64,000 nt of DNA from Microbacterium aurugineum (lineage in GTDB: Bacteria > Actinomycetota > Actinomycetes > Actinomycetales > Microbacteriaceae): the NCBI RefSeq assembly GCF_023101205.1, contig NZ_CP078078.1, positions 2,427,411 through 2,491,410 on the forward strand, read 5' to 3'. A program made the position numbers and the translations under genes. A model generated the notes under the pieces. That model ran no database searches. It saw nothing but the letters and a program-made list of their open reading frames with translations, and was not told where the DNA came from. This document shows positions 24,713 to 33,353 of the stretch, one piece after another; position 1 is the first letter of the stretch; each line of letters starts with the position of its first letter.

Positions 24713-25560
24713 GCGCCCCGCACCCGGAAACCGCGCACGAGGACATCGACGTCCACGGCGACGTCTCGGTCGACGAGCTCCGCCTCTCGCAGGAGCTCTC
24801 GGGCACCGGGGCGATCGCCGCCTCCGCCGACATCGCCGAGTACGCGCTCCGCCTCGGCGACGACGCGCTCATCCTGTCGCAGCAGCTCGGCGCCTGGATC
24901 TCCCGGGCACCGGAGCTGGAGGAGGATGTCGCGCTGGGCAACATCGCCCTCGACCTCCTCGGCCACGCGCGGTCTTTCCTCCACTACGCGGGGTCGTACG
25001 ACGGCCGCAGCGAAGACGAGCTCGCTTTCTTCCGCGATGAGCCCGAGTTCCGCTGTGCGTGGATCGTGCAGCAGCCCAACGGTGACTTCGCCCAGACGAT
25101 CGCCCGGCAGTTCGTCGTCGCCACCTTCATGTTCGAGCTCTACTCCGCACTGCGCGCCAGCAGTGACGAGACCTTCGCGGCGATCGCCGAGAAGTCCCTC
25201 AAAGAGGTCGACTACCATCGCGATCACGCCGTCCAGTGGGTCCTGCGCCTCGCCGGCGGCACCGAGGAGTCGCGCGCCAGGATCATCCGGGCACTCGGGG
25301 ATGTCTGGCCGTATGTCGACGAGCTGTTCCGCGACGACGACCTGATCGACCGGCTCGGCGCTGCGGCCGTGCGTCCGTCGAGTCTCCGTGCCGGTTTCGA
25401 CGGCGTGGTCGACACCGTCTTCGCCGAGGCGGAACTGTCGATCCCTGCCGTCATGCCGTCCTCGGCCGGCGGGAGGCACGGCGCCCACGCCACCCCGCTC
25501 GGTCACATCCTCGCCGAGATGCAGGTGCTCGCGCGACGGCATCCGGGGGCGACATGGTGA
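24709..25560 (+). CDS. paaC: Phenylacetyl-CoA epoxidase structural subunit PaaC
   Basis: The 283-residue ferritin-like subunit resembles PaaA in fold but lacks a full diiron site; it is the structural partner of PaaA. Typical segments are YALRLGDDALILSQQL, LGNIALDLLGHARSFL and KSLKEVDYHRDHAVQWVLRL. It starts at a GTG that overlaps the paaB stop (GTGA). Confidence 0.95.
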   Translation: MSAPHPETAHEDIDVHGDVSVDELRLSQELSGTGAIAASADIAEYALRLGDDALILSQQLGAWISRAPELEEDVALGNIALDLLGHARSFLHYAGSYDGRSEDELAFFRDEPEFRCAWIVQQPNGDFAQTIARQFVVATFMFELYSALRASSDETFAAIAEKSLKEVDYHRDHAVQWVLRLAGGTEESRARIIRALGDVWPYVDELFRDDDLIDRLGAAAVRPSSLRAGFDGVVDTVFAEAELSIPAVMPSSAGGRHGAHATPLGHILAEMQVLARRHPGATW

Positions 25561-26048
25561 CGCTCACTCCGACGCAGGCTGCCTGGCGCATCGCCGCCGC
25601 CGTCCCCGACCCCGAGGTGCCCGTCCTCACGATCGAGGACCTCGGCGTGCTCCGTGCGGTCGAGGTCGACGGCACGCGGGTCCACGTCGACATCACCCCG
25701 ACCTACAGCGGGTGCCCTGCGATGGACACGATCCGCGACGACGTGGTGCTCGCCCTCACCGCGGCCGGCTTCGACGAGGTCGAGGTGCGCCTGGTCCTCT
25801 CCCCCGCCTGGACGACGGACTGGATGACGGATGCCGGCAAGACCAAGCTCGCGGAGTACGGCATCGCGCCGCCCTCCGGCCGCGCCGCCGTGTCGACCGG
25901 CCCCATCCGCGTCTCGCTGAGCGTGCGCTGCCCCCGGTGCGGCTCGCTCGATACCCGTGAGGTCTCGCATTTCGGCTCCACCTCGTGCAAGGCGCTGTTC
26001 GAGTGCCGTGCCTGCCTCGAGCCCTTCGACCATTTCAAGGTGCACTGA
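25554..26048 (+). CDS. paaD: PaaD, DUF59-type iron-sulfur assembly factor for the epoxidase
   Basis: The 164-residue protein has an N-terminal DUF59/MIP18-like domain (DPEVPVLTIEDLGVL, TPTYSGCPAMDTI) and a C-terminal Cys-rich zinc-binding-like tail (CPRCGSLDT, then STSCKALFECRACLEPF). PaaD is needed for a functional epoxidase, probably for metal cofactor delivery. Start at the ATG at 25554, overlapping the paaC stop; GTG at 25557 is an alternative. Confidence 0.93.
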   Translation: MVTLTPTQAAWRIAAAVPDPEVPVLTIEDLGVLRAVEVDGTRVHVDITPTYSGCPAMDTIRDDVVLALTAAGFDEVEVRLVLSPAWTTDWMTDAGKTKLAEYGIAPPSGRAAVSTGPIRVSLSVRCPRCGSLDTREVSHFGSTSCKALFECRACLEPFDHFKVH

Positions 26049-26049
26049 C

Positions 26050-27228
26050 ATGTCGCTCTTCACCTCCGCTCCGCCGCCCGTTCCGCGCGCAGCTGCGCCC
26101 CGCGCCGCCGCACCCCGCGCCGCCGCACCCCGCACGCGCGCCCGGTTCCACACGCTCGTCGTCGAAGACGTGCGTCCGCTCACCGACGACTCGGTCGAGG
26201 TGACCTTCACCGTGCCGGCGGCCCTCGCCGACGAGTACGACCACCTTCCCGGTCAGTACGTGGCGCTGCGCACGACCCTCGACGGCACCGAGGTGCGGCG
26301 CTCCTACTCGCTGTGCCGCGCCCCGGAGCACCGTGACGACGGACAGGACACCCGGCTGAGCGTCGCCGTGAAGCGTGACGAGGGCGGGCTCTTCTCCACC
26401 TGGGCCCAGACCGGCCTGCACGCCGGATTCGAGATCGACGTGATGAGCCCCCAGGGCACCTTCACCTCGGCGCTCGACGACCTCGATGACCGTCACGTGG
26501 TGGGGATCGCCGCCGGTTCCGGCATCACGCCGCTGATGGCGCTCGCGCACACGGTGCTGAACCGGTCCGACTCGTCGCGGTTCACCCTGCTGTACACGAA
26601 CCGGGCGACGCTCGACGTGATGTTCTTGGAAGACCTCGCCGACCTCAAGGACCGCTACCCGACCCGGCTCGTGCTGCACCATGTGCTGTCCCGTGAGCAG
26701 CGCGCGGCGCCGGTGCTCTCCGGGCGGATCGACGAAGAGAAGCTCCGCACGATCCTCGGTACGCTCATCCCGCCGTCGACCGTCGACGAGTGGTTCCTGT
26801 GCGGGCCGCTCGCCCTGGTCGATCTCTGTCGCGAGGTGCTCGCCGACGTCGGAGTCGATCGCTCCCACATCCGGTTCGAACTGTTCACGACCGGTGACGA
26901 ACCGGCACGTGCGGCCCGGCCGGTGCAGGTGCGTGCCGGCGAGAAGACCGTACGCATCGAAGTCACCCTCGACGGTGTCTCCTCGACCGTGGAGAGTCCG
27001 GTGGATGCGCATGAGTCGGTGCTCAACGCGGCGTTGCGCGTGCGCCCCGATGCTCCGTTCGCCTGCGCGGGCGGCGTCTGCGGGACCTGCCGCGCCCGGG
27101 TGCTCGAGGGCAGCGTCACCATGACCGAGAACTACGCCCTGGAGCCCGACGAACTCGAGCGCGGATTCGTGCTCACCTGCCAGTCCCATCCGACCAGCGA
27201 CCGCGTGGTCGTGGACTACGACGTCTGA
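26050..27228 (+). CDS. paaE: Phenylacetyl-CoA epoxidase reductase PaaE
   Basis: The 392-residue reductase has an N-terminal FAD/NADPH-binding ferredoxin reductase region (YVALRTT, RRSYSLC, AAGSGITPLMALAH, FLCGPLALVDL) and a C-terminal plant-type 2Fe-2S domain (CAGGVCGTCRARV plus a later LTCQSHP). It passes electrons from NADPH to PaaA. The N-terminus carries a small Ala/Pro/Arg repeat, RAAAP three times over residues 12-30, encoded by near-identical 15-base units and unlikely to be part of the catalytic fold. Start at the ATG at 26050, one base after the paaD stop. Confidence 0.95.
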   Translation: MSLFTSAPPPVPRAAAPRAAAPRAAAPRTRARFHTLVVEDVRPLTDDSVEVTFTVPAALADEYDHLPGQYVALRTTLDGTEVRRSYSLCRAPEHRDDGQDTRLSVAVKRDEGGLFSTWAQTGLHAGFEIDVMSPQGTFTSALDDLDDRHVVGIAAGSGITPLMALAHTVLNRSDSSRFTLLYTNRATLDVMFLEDLADLKDRYPTRLVLHHVLSREQRAAPVLSGRIDEEKLRTILGTLIPPSTVDEWFLCGPLALVDLCREVLADVGVDRSHIRFELFTTGDEPARAARPVQVRAGEKTVRIEVTLDGVSSTVESPVDAHESVLNAALRVRPDAPFACAGGVCGTCRARVLEGSVTMTENYALEPDELERGFVLTCQSHPTSDRVVVDYDV

Positions 27229-27241
27229 CCCGGAGGCCCCC

Positions 27242-28012
27242 ATGATCGACCTCACCATCGCCGACGACGTCGCGACGATCGTGCTGAACGCGCCGTCGAA
27301 GCTGAATGCGCTCGACGAGCGGGCCCTCGCCGAGTTGGAATCCGCATACATCGAGGCGGAAGGCGCGGGTGTACGGGCACTCGTGCTCCGCGGAGAGGGG
27401 CGCGCCTTCTGCGCCGGCCGTGACATCTCCGGGGTCGACCCCCGGGACGACGATGTGCTCGGCTACCTCGGCGGCCTCGTGACGCCGCTGCTGCAACGGA
27501 TGTCCCGGTTCCCCGCCCCGACGTTCGCGGTCGCCCACGGCGCCTGCCTCGGCGTGGGGCTCGGTCTCCTGATCGCGACCGATGTCGTGTACGTGGCCGA
27601 GTCGGCGAAGGTCGGCTCCCCGTTCGCGGCGCTCGGTGCGACGCTCGACTCCGGCGGCCACGCGCTCTTCCTCGACCGGCTCGGCGCGCACAAGACGCTC
27701 GACCTGATCTACACGGGGCGCCTGATGAGCGGGGCCGAGGCCGTGGCGTCCGGCCTCTTCTCGCGCGCCTTCCCCGACGACGAGGTCGTGCAGGCGACGA
27801 CCGATGCCGCTGCCGCCGCCGCGCGCGGAGCCACCGCAGCCTTCCTCGCGAGCAAGGAGCTGGTCGCCCGCATCCGAGACGAGCGGCTCACGCTGTGGGA
27901 TGCGGTGGGCATCGAGAACGCCGCGCAGGCCGCCCTCTGCGACACCTCCGACTACCGCGAAGGGTTCGCCGCCTTCCAGGAGAAGCGGAAGCCGGAGTTC
28001 CGCGGGCACTGA
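27242..28012 (+). CDS. Enoyl-CoA hydratase/isomerase, candidate epoxyphenylacetyl-CoA isomerase (PaaG role)
   Basis: The 256-residue crotonase family member has the oxyanion-hole segments FCAGRDISGVD and AHGACLGVGLGLLIATD, followed by GSPFAALGATLDSGGH. CGGAGG precedes the ATG, 13 bases after paaE. Position at the end of the epoxidase operon fits PaaG, which turns the ring epoxide into oxepin-CoA. The residue after GSPFAALG is not the hydratase-type Glu, in keeping with an isomerase, but assignment to PaaG over another crotonase role is inferred. Confidence 0.82.
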   Translation: MIDLTIADDVATIVLNAPSKLNALDERALAELESAYIEAEGAGVRALVLRGEGRAFCAGRDISGVDPRDDDVLGYLGGLVTPLLQRMSRFPAPTFAVAHGACLGVGLGLLIATDVVYVAESAKVGSPFAALGATLDSGGHALFLDRLGAHKTLDLIYTGRLMSGAEAVASGLFSRAFPDDEVVQATTDAAAAAARGATAAFLASKELVARIRDERLTLWDAVGIENAAQAALCDTSDYREGFAAFQEKRKPEFRGH

Positions 28013-28021
28013 GCGCGCCGG

Positions 28022-31000
28022 TCAGCGCACCAGCTGACTCAGGATCGTCGGGTCCTTGATCTTGTCGTCGGCGGCGAGCATCACGACCTTCGACACGATC
28101 TCCGCCGTCCGCGGATCATCGTCGACGAACGGGAGGAAGACCCGCCCACGGTGCTGCGCGCTCACCGGGATGATGAACAGCGTGTTGCCGGGGATGCGAT
28201 GCACGATGCCCGATCCGAGGTGAACCGAGTACGTGCCCAGCGCGCCCTTGATGCGCACGTGATGCCCGTCGGTCTCGACGTTCCGCATGCCCAGGAGCCG
28301 GCAGGTCTCGTCGACGATGCGCGCTCTCAGCTCGATTGTCGACTCTGAGCTCTGCGGGTCGACACCGCTCACATGGGCGACCGACACCACGAGATCAAGG
28401 TCTCGCATCGCCTCGGAGAACACCCGTGGGGGGACCTCCGACAGCGGGATCGCGAGACGCGAACCGACGTGCCCGAACCGGACGTCGTCGGTCACGGCCT
28501 CTTCGACCTCGCCCGGGGTCCCCCAACCACCCGAGGTGTTGCAGAACGCGGTGATCTTCTCGTTGTGGAAGGTGCGCTCGTAGCCGAACCCGTAGTCGCG
28601 CACCCAACCGCGAGCGGTGAACAGCGCGGAGGCCCGACGCGAATCGAGCTGGTGGCCGACATACCTCCGCGACGAGATACCCTGCTCGGTCTGCTCGTTG
28701 TCGTTGAGGACGTACAGTTCGCGGAAGACCTGCTTGAACGGCTGCGGCCGACCGCGGGTCATGACCGCGTGCTGCAGATCGGGCCAATCGCCGCTCGCCA
28801 GCAGATCCAGCGGATGAGCGATGCGCAGACCGCCGACGGCACGGATCACCGATTCGTCGGCGAGCACGAGCTCGTCTCCTGCCGCGCTGAGGAATCCGGC
28901 CCGACCCTCACCGTCGACCATCACCAGTTCCGGCAGCATGCGGCCCAGGACGGGATGCGCCTGCAGGAGTGCCAGCTCCTCCGCATCGATGACGTCACCG
29001 AGCACACAGGCGGCCTCGAGGGATTCGCGCATCCGCTGCGTCTGCTTCTTGAGCTCGCGTGCGCGAGCGATCAGGGCCGCGATCTCGTCCACCTTGCGGC
29101 TCTTCGCCGGCACCGCGGCGAGCGTCTTCCCGGCGCGGTCGACCTCGAGGACCGGCAGGCCGAGGTCGTCGATGCTCAGGCCCACCGTCACATCGCCGTC
29201 GACGGCGGTGACGGCACCGCGGCCGAGATCTGCGGAGGTCCTCGCCTCCATCGCCCAGGTCAGACGCTGCGGATCACGGTACCCGGCCGCGCGCGCGAGG
29301 TTCTCCAGCGCGGTGTGCACCGCCGCCGTCTCGGCTGCGCGACGCTGCGGTCCGGAGGTCTTGCCCGTACGGACGAAGCCGCGAAGCACCTCGTAGCGGC
29401 GCAGCAGCTCGTCCGGATCGCCCGACAACGGCAGCAGGCCGTAGGCGCGGACGGCATCCTGGTGCCGCTTCTCGTGCATGCGCGGGAGCAGCTCGTCTTC
29501 ACCGGTCCGGCCACGCAGCACGTTCGCGAACAGCTCCGCCTGCGTGTGCTGCCCGGCCGACGACGCGTACTTCGCGGCCTTGAGGATGCGATCGAGCCGG
29601 TCGTCGCCCAGCTCCGCGTGCATCCGCGAGAACCACTCGACGTCGGAGCTGCCTCGTTCGCGATCCTCCTCGGACACCGGGGTGCGCCGCTGGATCTCAC
29701 TCGATCGCTCCTTGCGGATCCGGACTCCGATCTCGTGCCCGTCCACCGGGGTGTGCGCGTGGATCCACCAGACCGCAGAAGCGAACCCCGGCCAGCCGAG
29801 GTACTCCTCGAACAGCTGCGCCCACTGCGGAGAGTACATCGCGGTCTCGATGATCCGACTCTCCGGGATCTTCGCGCCGGCGAAGGCGCGGGCCACGGTC
29901 TCGGCGGTGTCGTCGGCGGCAGGGTGGTGGATCCGCACGAGGTACGAGAACACGCCCTCCCGCTCCTTGGCGTACAGGTAACGACGCACGAAGGGGCGAC
30001 GCCCCAGCGCGCGGAGCACGGCGACCAGGCTCTCGGCACCGGTCGCCCGCTGCAGCGACATGGCCATCTCCGAGAACGGCGTCTCGAACTCACCCCGGGG
30101 AAGCTCGAGGTCGACCACCGCGCGCTGTACGCCGTCCACGACCGCCTGAACCTGAGGAGAGGCCGACGTGATCCCGCTGAATTGCGCCAGGGGGTTCGTG
30201 TCGCCGTTGCGGAGTTCGCAGCGCAGCGCGGGCCGGGTCACGACGAGGTCGACGAGGTCCGCACGGCTGGCGATGCCCCGCTCGAACGCCTCGGTCACGA
30301 TGTTGACAGGTGGACGGAACCGGAACGGCTGATCGACGACCATCTCCACCACGCCCCGCCGGGACGGATCAGTGAGTTCGACCCTCGGTCCGTCCCACTG
30401 ATCGACGGCGCCCTCCGGCTCGTCGAGGAAGCGGAGCGTCCGCCACAACCGCGTCAGTTGCCCGTCGTCGAGCACGGCGGGATCCAGATAGCCGCGCGCG
30501 AGATCAACGGTGACGAGGTTCTCGCGCGGATCGGATCCGACGCGCGCGCGATCCTCGTTGAACCGCACATTCCGCGGGCCGATGAGCGCTCCGCTCGGCA
30601 GCTCCGATGCTTCTAGCTCGATCAGGTCGAGCACCGGCTCCACCCAGGTCGGCCGCCATTCCCGACGAGCCAGATGTCCGAGCAGAGCGACGCGGAGCTG
30701 GCGGTTCGTCGTCGCGGTCTCCTCCCCCAGGTCTCCGAGTACCTGCCGCGCCCGCGCGTCTCCGCCGGCACGGAGCAGTCGGAGGAGGACGAGTTCGACA
30801 CCGCCGTCGACCAGGTCGCCGCTGACGCGCTCCCACCACGGCTGCACGAGGGCCTCGAGCGGCATCGATCCGTCGTCGTTTCGCGCGATACTCGTGATGT
30901 TGGAGAGAAGCTCCACTCCCCCGCGCGTGTGCACCTCGACATTCGCGTGCTCGTCGAGCCAGGCACCGAGCGACTGCCAGATACGCCGGGCGCCCGGGTG

Positions 31001-32812
31001 GTAGATCGCCCACTGCGATGCCGGCGGCGGGGTCGGACGGATGGCAGGGGTGCGGTCCTCGACGCCATAGCGCAGGAGCGCGGGCCGCTGCGCGGTGGCC
31101 GACGACCCGCCCGCGCCGGCGACGGGGGCGTCCTTCGGTGCCACGTTCTTCGGCGCCGCCGCGTCCATCGGCGGCGTTCCCGCGGCGCTCCCCGTGAGCC
31201 CCGCGAGTTCGGCGAGCTCATCGGCTGCGCGTCGCTGCTCGGGCTTCCCGGCGCGCAGGCGTCCCAGTGTCGCTCGCACGTCTTCGGGGGTCTGCTTCTG
31301 CAGAAGTCGGAGCGCCGTCTTCCGGATGTCATCGGTCTTGCGCGTCAGGGCCTTCTCGAGCAGCAGCGCCTCCGCACCAGTGATCTCATCGACCTCGAGG
31401 GCAACGCGAGCTGGGGTGCGCACGTGCCAGGAGGCGTCCAGTGCAAGAGCAAAGAGCTCCGCACGATACTTGCTCAGGTTCTTGGCGAACTTCGCCACCG
31501 CGTACCGGCGCGCGTCCGCTGACGCGATAGTGAGGTCAATCTCATCGGGGCCCGAAGCCGCCGTGAGGAGGTCGACGAGGTCCGACCGCTTCAGAGCCTC
31601 GACGCGAGGCACCAGGATTCCCGTGTCGATGTTCTGCGAAACCCCTACCCCGTGCGCGCGCTCTCGTAGCACGGAGAGCGCTCCCTCCGAGAGCGGAGCC
31701 GGCCCGCGTACGAGACCATGGTCGACCCACCAGGCTCCCAGCACGGTGCGGAGCACTGCGAGGTCTTCATCCGCGAAGGCCCTCTCGAGAACATCGGCGG
31801 TGGCGGGGCGAGCGAGCATGACGAGAATCCGCGCCGCCGCGAGACGCTTCCCCGCGTCGGGTTCGGCGAGGAGCACGGAGGCGGCGGCGATGGTCGCATC
31901 GATGTCGCGGAACGCGAGCGCCCACAGTCCGAGGAATGCCTCGGCAGGCGAACCTGTGCGCAGCTGCTCGGTCGAGAGAGGGGTTCGCATGACCTTCGCA
32001 AGCGTCGCGAGGGCTTCTGCAGCCTGAGCGGACCGTCGCGTGTCGAACGGCTCCTGCACCCACTCCGTAAGCGCGCGGATCGTGCTGGAGAACCGCACGA
32101 GGTCGTTCTCGACGACGAGCTCGAGCAGCAATGCGAACGCATCGGGGTGACCACCGGAGGCCGCTTCAAGGATCGTCTGCCGCAGCCCCTCGGCCCGCCC
32201 TGCCTCCAGTAGCTGCCTGCCGACGAACTCCCACGCCGCGAGGTCATGCGCCGCCAGCAGCGATCGGTAGCCCTCCCGTGACGGGCCGCCGACCGGATGC
32301 GTGCCCTCGAGACTGTCGATGAGGATGCGTCGCACCTCGCTATTACCGGCATCGAGCGCCGAGGCGAAGACCTCGCCCAGCGGCGTGTACTCCCCGAAGT
32401 ACACCAGCCAGCTCGCCTGCCACTCGACCGGATGTGGGTAGTGGTTGACGTGCTTCAGCAGTGTGACGAGCGTCGCCCACCTCGACGACAGGGGGTCGGC
32501 GGAGCGCTCGGACCTCGCCTTCTCCCACCAGGCCGCCAGCTCGGTTCCGAGCGGAGGGCACAGCGCGACGAGGACGCTACGGAGTTTTGCATCGGAGAGC
32601 TGATCGAGTTCGGTGGCGAGTGACGTCGCTGCCTGTGTGATCTCCTCGCGGACGACGGCGTCGAAGTCTCCCGACCGATCGTTCAGATTCTCCGCGATGC
32701 GTCGAGCGAGACGTGGGGCCAGAATCCCGCTCGCACGGATCGGCTTCCGACCGTTGTGATCGCAGGAGCACTTCTTCTGCAGTTCTTGGTTGGCCAGTTC
32801 GGCGGTCAGCAC
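28022..32812 (-). CDS. Very large DUF4132-like protein
   Basis: A 1,596-residue cytosolic-looking protein with no signal peptide or membrane helix. The first 600 residues are alpha-helical and HEAT-repeat-like, with repeated LAARILVMLARP and KTALRLLQKQTPEDV patterns. The C-terminal third has the DUF4132-type core (QPFKQVFRELYVL, RRYVGHQLDSRRASALF, GWVRDYGFGYERTF) and a final domain including SGIVHRIPGNTLFIIPV and RVFLPFVDDDPRTAEIVSKVVML. Related proteins include E. coli MolR/YehI; function is not known to me. The start is a GTG at 32812 giving an N-terminal Cys/His cluster (KKCSCDHNG). It lies seven bases after a small gene at 32820-33230, so the two probably form an operon. Confidence 0.85.
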   Translation of the reverse strand: MLTAELANQELQKKCSCDHNGRKPIRASGILAPRLARRIAENLNDRSGDFDAVVREEITQAATSLATELDQLSDAKLRSVLVALCPPLGTELAAWWEKARSERSADPLSSRWATLVTLLKHVNHYPHPVEWQASWLVYFGEYTPLGEVFASALDAGNSEVRRILIDSLEGTHPVGGPSREGYRSLLAAHDLAAWEFVGRQLLEAGRAEGLRQTILEAASGGHPDAFALLLELVVENDLVRFSSTIRALTEWVQEPFDTRRSAQAAEALATLAKVMRTPLSTEQLRTGSPAEAFLGLWALAFRDIDATIAAASVLLAEPDAGKRLAAARILVMLARPATADVLERAFADEDLAVLRTVLGAWWVDHGLVRGPAPLSEGALSVLRERAHGVGVSQNIDTGILVPRVEALKRSDLVDLLTAASGPDEIDLTIASADARRYAVAKFAKNLSKYRAELFALALDASWHVRTPARVALEVDEITGAEALLLEKALTRKTDDIRKTALRLLQKQTPEDVRATLGRLRAGKPEQRRAADELAELAGLTGSAAGTPPMDAAAPKNVAPKDAPVAGAGGSSATAQRPALLRYGVEDRTPAIRPTPPPASQWAIYHPGARRIWQSLGAWLDEHANVEVHTRGGVELLSNITSIARNDDGSMPLEALVQPWWERVSGDLVDGGVELVLLRLLRAGGDARARQVLGDLGEETATTNRQLRVALLGHLARREWRPTWVEPVLDLIELEASELPSGALIGPRNVRFNEDRARVGSDPRENLVTVDLARGYLDPAVLDDGQLTRLWRTLRFLDEPEGAVDQWDGPRVELTDPSRRGVVEMVVDQPFRFRPPVNIVTEAFERGIASRADLVDLVVTRPALRCELRNGDTNPLAQFSGITSASPQVQAVVDGVQRAVVDLELPRGEFETPFSEMAMSLQRATGAESLVAVLRALGRRPFVRRYLYAKEREGVFSYLVRIHHPAADDTAETVARAFAGAKIPESRIIETAMYSPQWAQLFEEYLGWPGFASAVWWIHAHTPVDGHEIGVRIRKERSSEIQRRTPVSEEDRERGSSDVEWFSRMHAELGDDRLDRILKAAKYASSAGQHTQAELFANVLRGRTGEDELLPRMHEKRHQDAVRAYGLLPLSGDPDELLRRYEVLRGFVRTGKTSGPQRRAAETAAVHTALENLARAAGYRDPQRLTWAMEARTSADLGRGAVTAVDGDVTVGLSIDDLGLPVLEVDRAGKTLAAVPAKSRKVDEIAALIARARELKKQTQRMRESLEAACVLGDVIDAEELALLQAHPVLGRMLPELVMVDGEGRAGFLSAAGDELVLADESVIRAVGGLRIAHPLDLLASGDWPDLQHAVMTRGRPQPFKQVFRELYVLNDNEQTEQGISSRRYVGHQLDSRRASALFTARGWVRDYGFGYERTFHNEKITAFCNTSGGWGTPGEVEEAVTDDVRFGHVGSRLAIPLSEVPPRVFSEAMRDLDLVVSVAHVSGVDPQSSESTIELRARIVDETCRLLGMRNVETDGHHVRIKGALGTYSVHLGSGIVHRIPGNTLFIIPVSAQHRGRVFLPFVDDDPRTAEIVSKVVMLAADDKIKDPTILSQLVR

Positions 32813-32819
32813 TGAGTTC

Positions 32820-33230
32820 CTATCCCGTCAGCGCGACCAACCGCACCAGCCGGAGGCGGGATCGCGGTTCGATCGTGACGATGTCGTCGAGGTCGGTGAT
32901 CCGGACATCGTCCAGAAAGGCGAAGAAAAGTTCGTCGTTGAACGCCTCGACCGCGCGGATGTAGGCGGTATCGAAGGTCGGAGGAGCAGGGAGTTCGCGA
33001 GGCTCGCGCCCGTAGCGGCCTGTGGACGCGCCCTCGACCAGATCGGCGGGCGTGAGGATGTGCAGCAGAGCCGAACGCGAACGATGCGCCTCGTACGCGA
33101 CGAGCCCTTGCTCGACGAGGGTGCGCAGCAGCATTCGCAGCGAACGGTCGCCGTCGAGTTCGGGAAGATCGAGCGCCTCGCCGACCGCACGGCTGCCCAG
33201 CGTGGCGGTCTCGACGATCATGCGCCTCAT
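32820..33230 (-). CDS. Small protein upstream of and coupled to the DUF4132-like gene
   Basis: The 136-residue protein has a possible winged-helix segment (LRMLLRTLVEQGLVAYEA) and an acidic, partly beta C-terminus (FAFLDDVRITDLDDIVTI, then RLRLVRLVALTG). I do not recognise the family. I start it at the ATG at 33230 (MRRMIVET); 33221 is an in-frame alternative. The open frame continues to 34067 but overlaps the ligase gene there and is not coding. Seven bases separate its stop from the DUF4132-like start. Confidence 0.65.
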   Translation of the reverse strand: MRRMIVETATLGSRAVGEALDLPELDGDRSLRMLLRTLVEQGLVAYEAHRSRSALLHILTPADLVEGASTGRYGREPRELPAPPTFDTAYIRAVEAFNDELFFAFLDDVRITDLDDIVTIEPRSRLRLVRLVALTG

Positions 33231-33353
33231 TCTGGCATGCGCCTCGGACATCTCCGGACGCACCGACGCCCACGGTCGCTCGCGCTCTCCCCGGCCCCTC
33301 AGGTCTCCCCTGAGCACCGCGCGATTGTCGGACGCCGGTGCGAGAATGCCCAG

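Noticed and set aside
26065..26140. Repeated CGCGCCGCCGCACCC units as a separate repeat element
   Set aside because: They encode the in-frame RAAAP repeats at the PaaE N-terminus; simple coding slippage explains them.
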